This document shows positions 14,502 through 15,298 of a DNA stretch of 15,298 nucleotides, in pieces. Both the position numbers and the translations under genes were made by a program. The notes under the pieces were generated by a model. It saw only the letters and a program-made list of their open reading frames with translations. It searched no databases and was not told where the DNA came from. The stretch's first letter is position 1; each line of letters opens with the position of its first letter. Origin of the DNA: 4572-123 sp002084545 (GTDB lineage: Bacteria > Desulfobacterota > Desulfobacteria > Desulfobacterales > 4572-123); NCBI GenBank assembly GCA_029939715.1, contig JAOZSJ010000086.1, positions 1 through 15,298 on the forward strand, read 5' to 3'.

Positions 14502-14690
14502 TCACCCCCAGTGCCATTCCTGCACGTTCCAGGTTTGATCCTTGACATAACCGTTGACCTTATACTCTTTGACATCGGATTTTTTACCGTAGAGATTGTT
14601 CCAGGTGAAAATAGGGGCAAAGGGCACTTCCTCGTCCACGATTTCCTGAATTTTGCAGTAAATCGCCTTGCCCGGTCTTTGCCGGGATGA
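14502..14690 (-). pseudogene. C-terminal remnant of a family-5 extracellular solute-binding protein
   Basis: The frame ending at 14502 encodes KAIYCKIQEIVDEEVPFAPI, then FTWNNLYGKKSDVKEYKVNG and WNVQEWHWG before the stop. This is the typical end of SBP_bac_5 (Dpp/Opp/Nik-type) ABC binding proteins, where xIQEIVxEEVPxxP is the conserved tail helix. Only about 55 of 500 or more residues remain. Just upstream the similarity seems to jump frame: another frame reads HPGKDRAR, like the linker before the tail helix. No transporter genes of this family are nearby. It is a dead fragment of a minus-strand gene whose body was lost. Confidence 0.75.
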
Positions 14691-15169
14691 GTTTGCTGTG
14701 GCAGCGATCTGTATAGCCCATTTGGTATCTAATGTAAGCTCAGATTTAAGCTGTTCATTGTTTTGCAATCATAATGCTATGGGATTTAACGTACTTAATT
14801 GCTTACAGAAACCTATTTTTCTTTCATTGTAGACATTGATCATTTTTCCAGTTTCACTCGTTAAGAAGAACACAGTAAGTGATTTAAAAATACCACAATA
14901 TTTTGTATGACCCACGGAAAACTCCGAAGGGCCGTTTTTTTTAATAAATAATGTGGTCGGCAACGGTCATGAGCGCTGTGGATCCGACAATGGGTGCCGG
15001 TCTTTTTAATAATCTTCAGGATGGAGTATACAGTTTTTCCTTATTTTCATCACTTGGATTGGTACGTGTTCCGAACTTTTTTTAAAACCTGACTAAGCAA
15101 ACCGAATATTAACGTATTTTGTATATTAAGGCCAATAATATCAAATGATAGGCCGGAATAAAAAAACTG
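14691..15169. other. AT-rich intergenic region with no supported gene
   Basis: Several short open frames exist: minus 14963-14769, and plus 14951-15085 encoding 44 residues. None has a ribosome site, a recognisable domain or a normal composition. A bulged stem with an eight-T run sits near 14914-14942 on the plus strand. The region separates the decayed binding-protein end from the regulated gene at the right edge. Confidence 0.5.
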
Positions 15170-15199
15170 TTGACAGTTCTTTTATACTTGTTTTATAAA
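15170..15199 (+). promoter_or_regulatory. Sigma70-type promoter of the right-edge gene
   Basis: A perfect TTGACA at 15170-15175 and TATAAA at 15194-15199 are separated by 18 nt. Transcription would begin near 15206, about 55 nt before the ATG at 15261. The -10 box lies at the centre of the palindrome described next, so the promoter is very likely controlled by its binding protein. Confidence 0.7.
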
Positions 15200-15214
15200 A
15201 CAAGTATAAAAGAA
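15177..15214. promoter_or_regulatory. Perfect 38-bp palindrome, probable operator over the promoter
   Basis: TTCTTTTATACTTGTTTTA (15177-15195) is followed at once by its exact reverse complement to 15214. It covers the spacer, the -10 box and the presumed transcription start. The inner ATACTTG...CAAGTAT symmetry is typical of a dimeric repressor site such as TetR- or MarR-type proteins use. As RNA it would be an AU-rich hairpin without a terminator-like GC stem. The binding protein cannot be named; the adjacent gene could be its own regulator. Confidence 0.75.
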
Positions 15215-15260
15215 GCGGTAAGTATCAATTAAATAATTAAAACCGGAAGGAGTCTGTGAT

Positions 15261-15298
15261 ATGGAAGCGAATTTGAAAGCGCTTCAACGTGTTTTAGA
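15261..15298 (+). CDS. Start of an unidentified gene (cut by the window edge)
   Basis: ATG at 15261 is preceded by AAGGAG at eight nucleotides. Twelve complete codons are visible, reading MEANLKALQRVL. This is too little to identify a family. The strong promoter and palindrome upstream show it is a regulated gene. Confidence 0.75.
   Translation, partial: MEANLKALQRVL

Noticed and set aside
14914..14942. Possible plus-strand terminator ending in eight T
   Set aside because: The stem is only seven pairs with a five-nucleotide bulge, and no plus-strand gene ends upstream.
14769..14963. 64-codon minus-strand ORF
   Set aside because: No ribosome site, no recognisable domain, and biased toward AT-driven residues; probably chance.
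14951..15085. 44-codon plus-strand ORF (contains MSAVDPTMGAGLFNNLQ)
   Set aside because: No Shine-Dalgarno before its ATG and no recognisable family; could be a gene scrap but nothing supports it.

Overview
The window looks like chromosome from an anaerobic, probably sulfate-reducing or syntrophic bacterium of the Desulfobacterota (old Deltaproteobacteria). The reasons are an aryl-CoA ligase (paaK)/tandem-ACT/Liv-transporter block, a second complete Liv transporter, and the general style of the proteins. This placement is an inference from gene content; no rRNA or other phylogenetic marker is present.

Left part, 1-5952, minus strand: one operon read right to left, paaK - ACT-domain protein - livK - livH - livM - livG (cut by the window edge). 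Ahead of paaK lies a ~310-nt leader that holds what looks like a complete translational attenuator. It has a sigma70-like promoter and a Shine-Dalgarno. It encodes a 25-codon leader peptide with seven Phe codons and one Tyr codon, and it can form mutually exclusive hairpins 1:2, 2:3 and 3:4. A second, very strong terminator follows and is linked to the first by a further alternative pairing. This is the main discovery in the window. It implies that aryl-CoA ligase and transporter expression rises when charged Phe-tRNA is scarce. That fits a role in phenylalanine or arylacetate salvage better than simple catabolism.

Middle, 6156-8104, plus strand: a broken polyphosphate kinase remnant (internal out-of-frame deletion, missing C-terminal three quarters), followed by an intact PA2779-family membrane protein and an overlapping PA2778-family lipoprotein (C39-like peptidase plus TPR). 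The latter meets a convergent flavoprotein gene with overlapping stop codons.

Right part, 8101-14144, minus strand: a second Liv operon, livK - hairpin - livH - livM - livG - livF, tightly packed with 4- and 14-nt overlaps. It is followed by a start-less TrkA N-domain fragment and a fumarate-reductase/enoate-reductase-like flavoprotein. From 14145 to the end the sequence is mostly non-coding. It holds a decayed C-terminal piece of a family-5 (peptide/nickel) solute-binding protein with its old hairpin, and then a promoter overlapped by a perfect 38-bp palindrome just upstream of a plus-strand gene cut by the window edge.

Three gene remnants (ppk, trkA, family-5 binding protein) lie among intact operons, which suggests repeated rearrangement. 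I saw no tRNA, rRNA, CRISPR array, transposase or complete insertion sequence.
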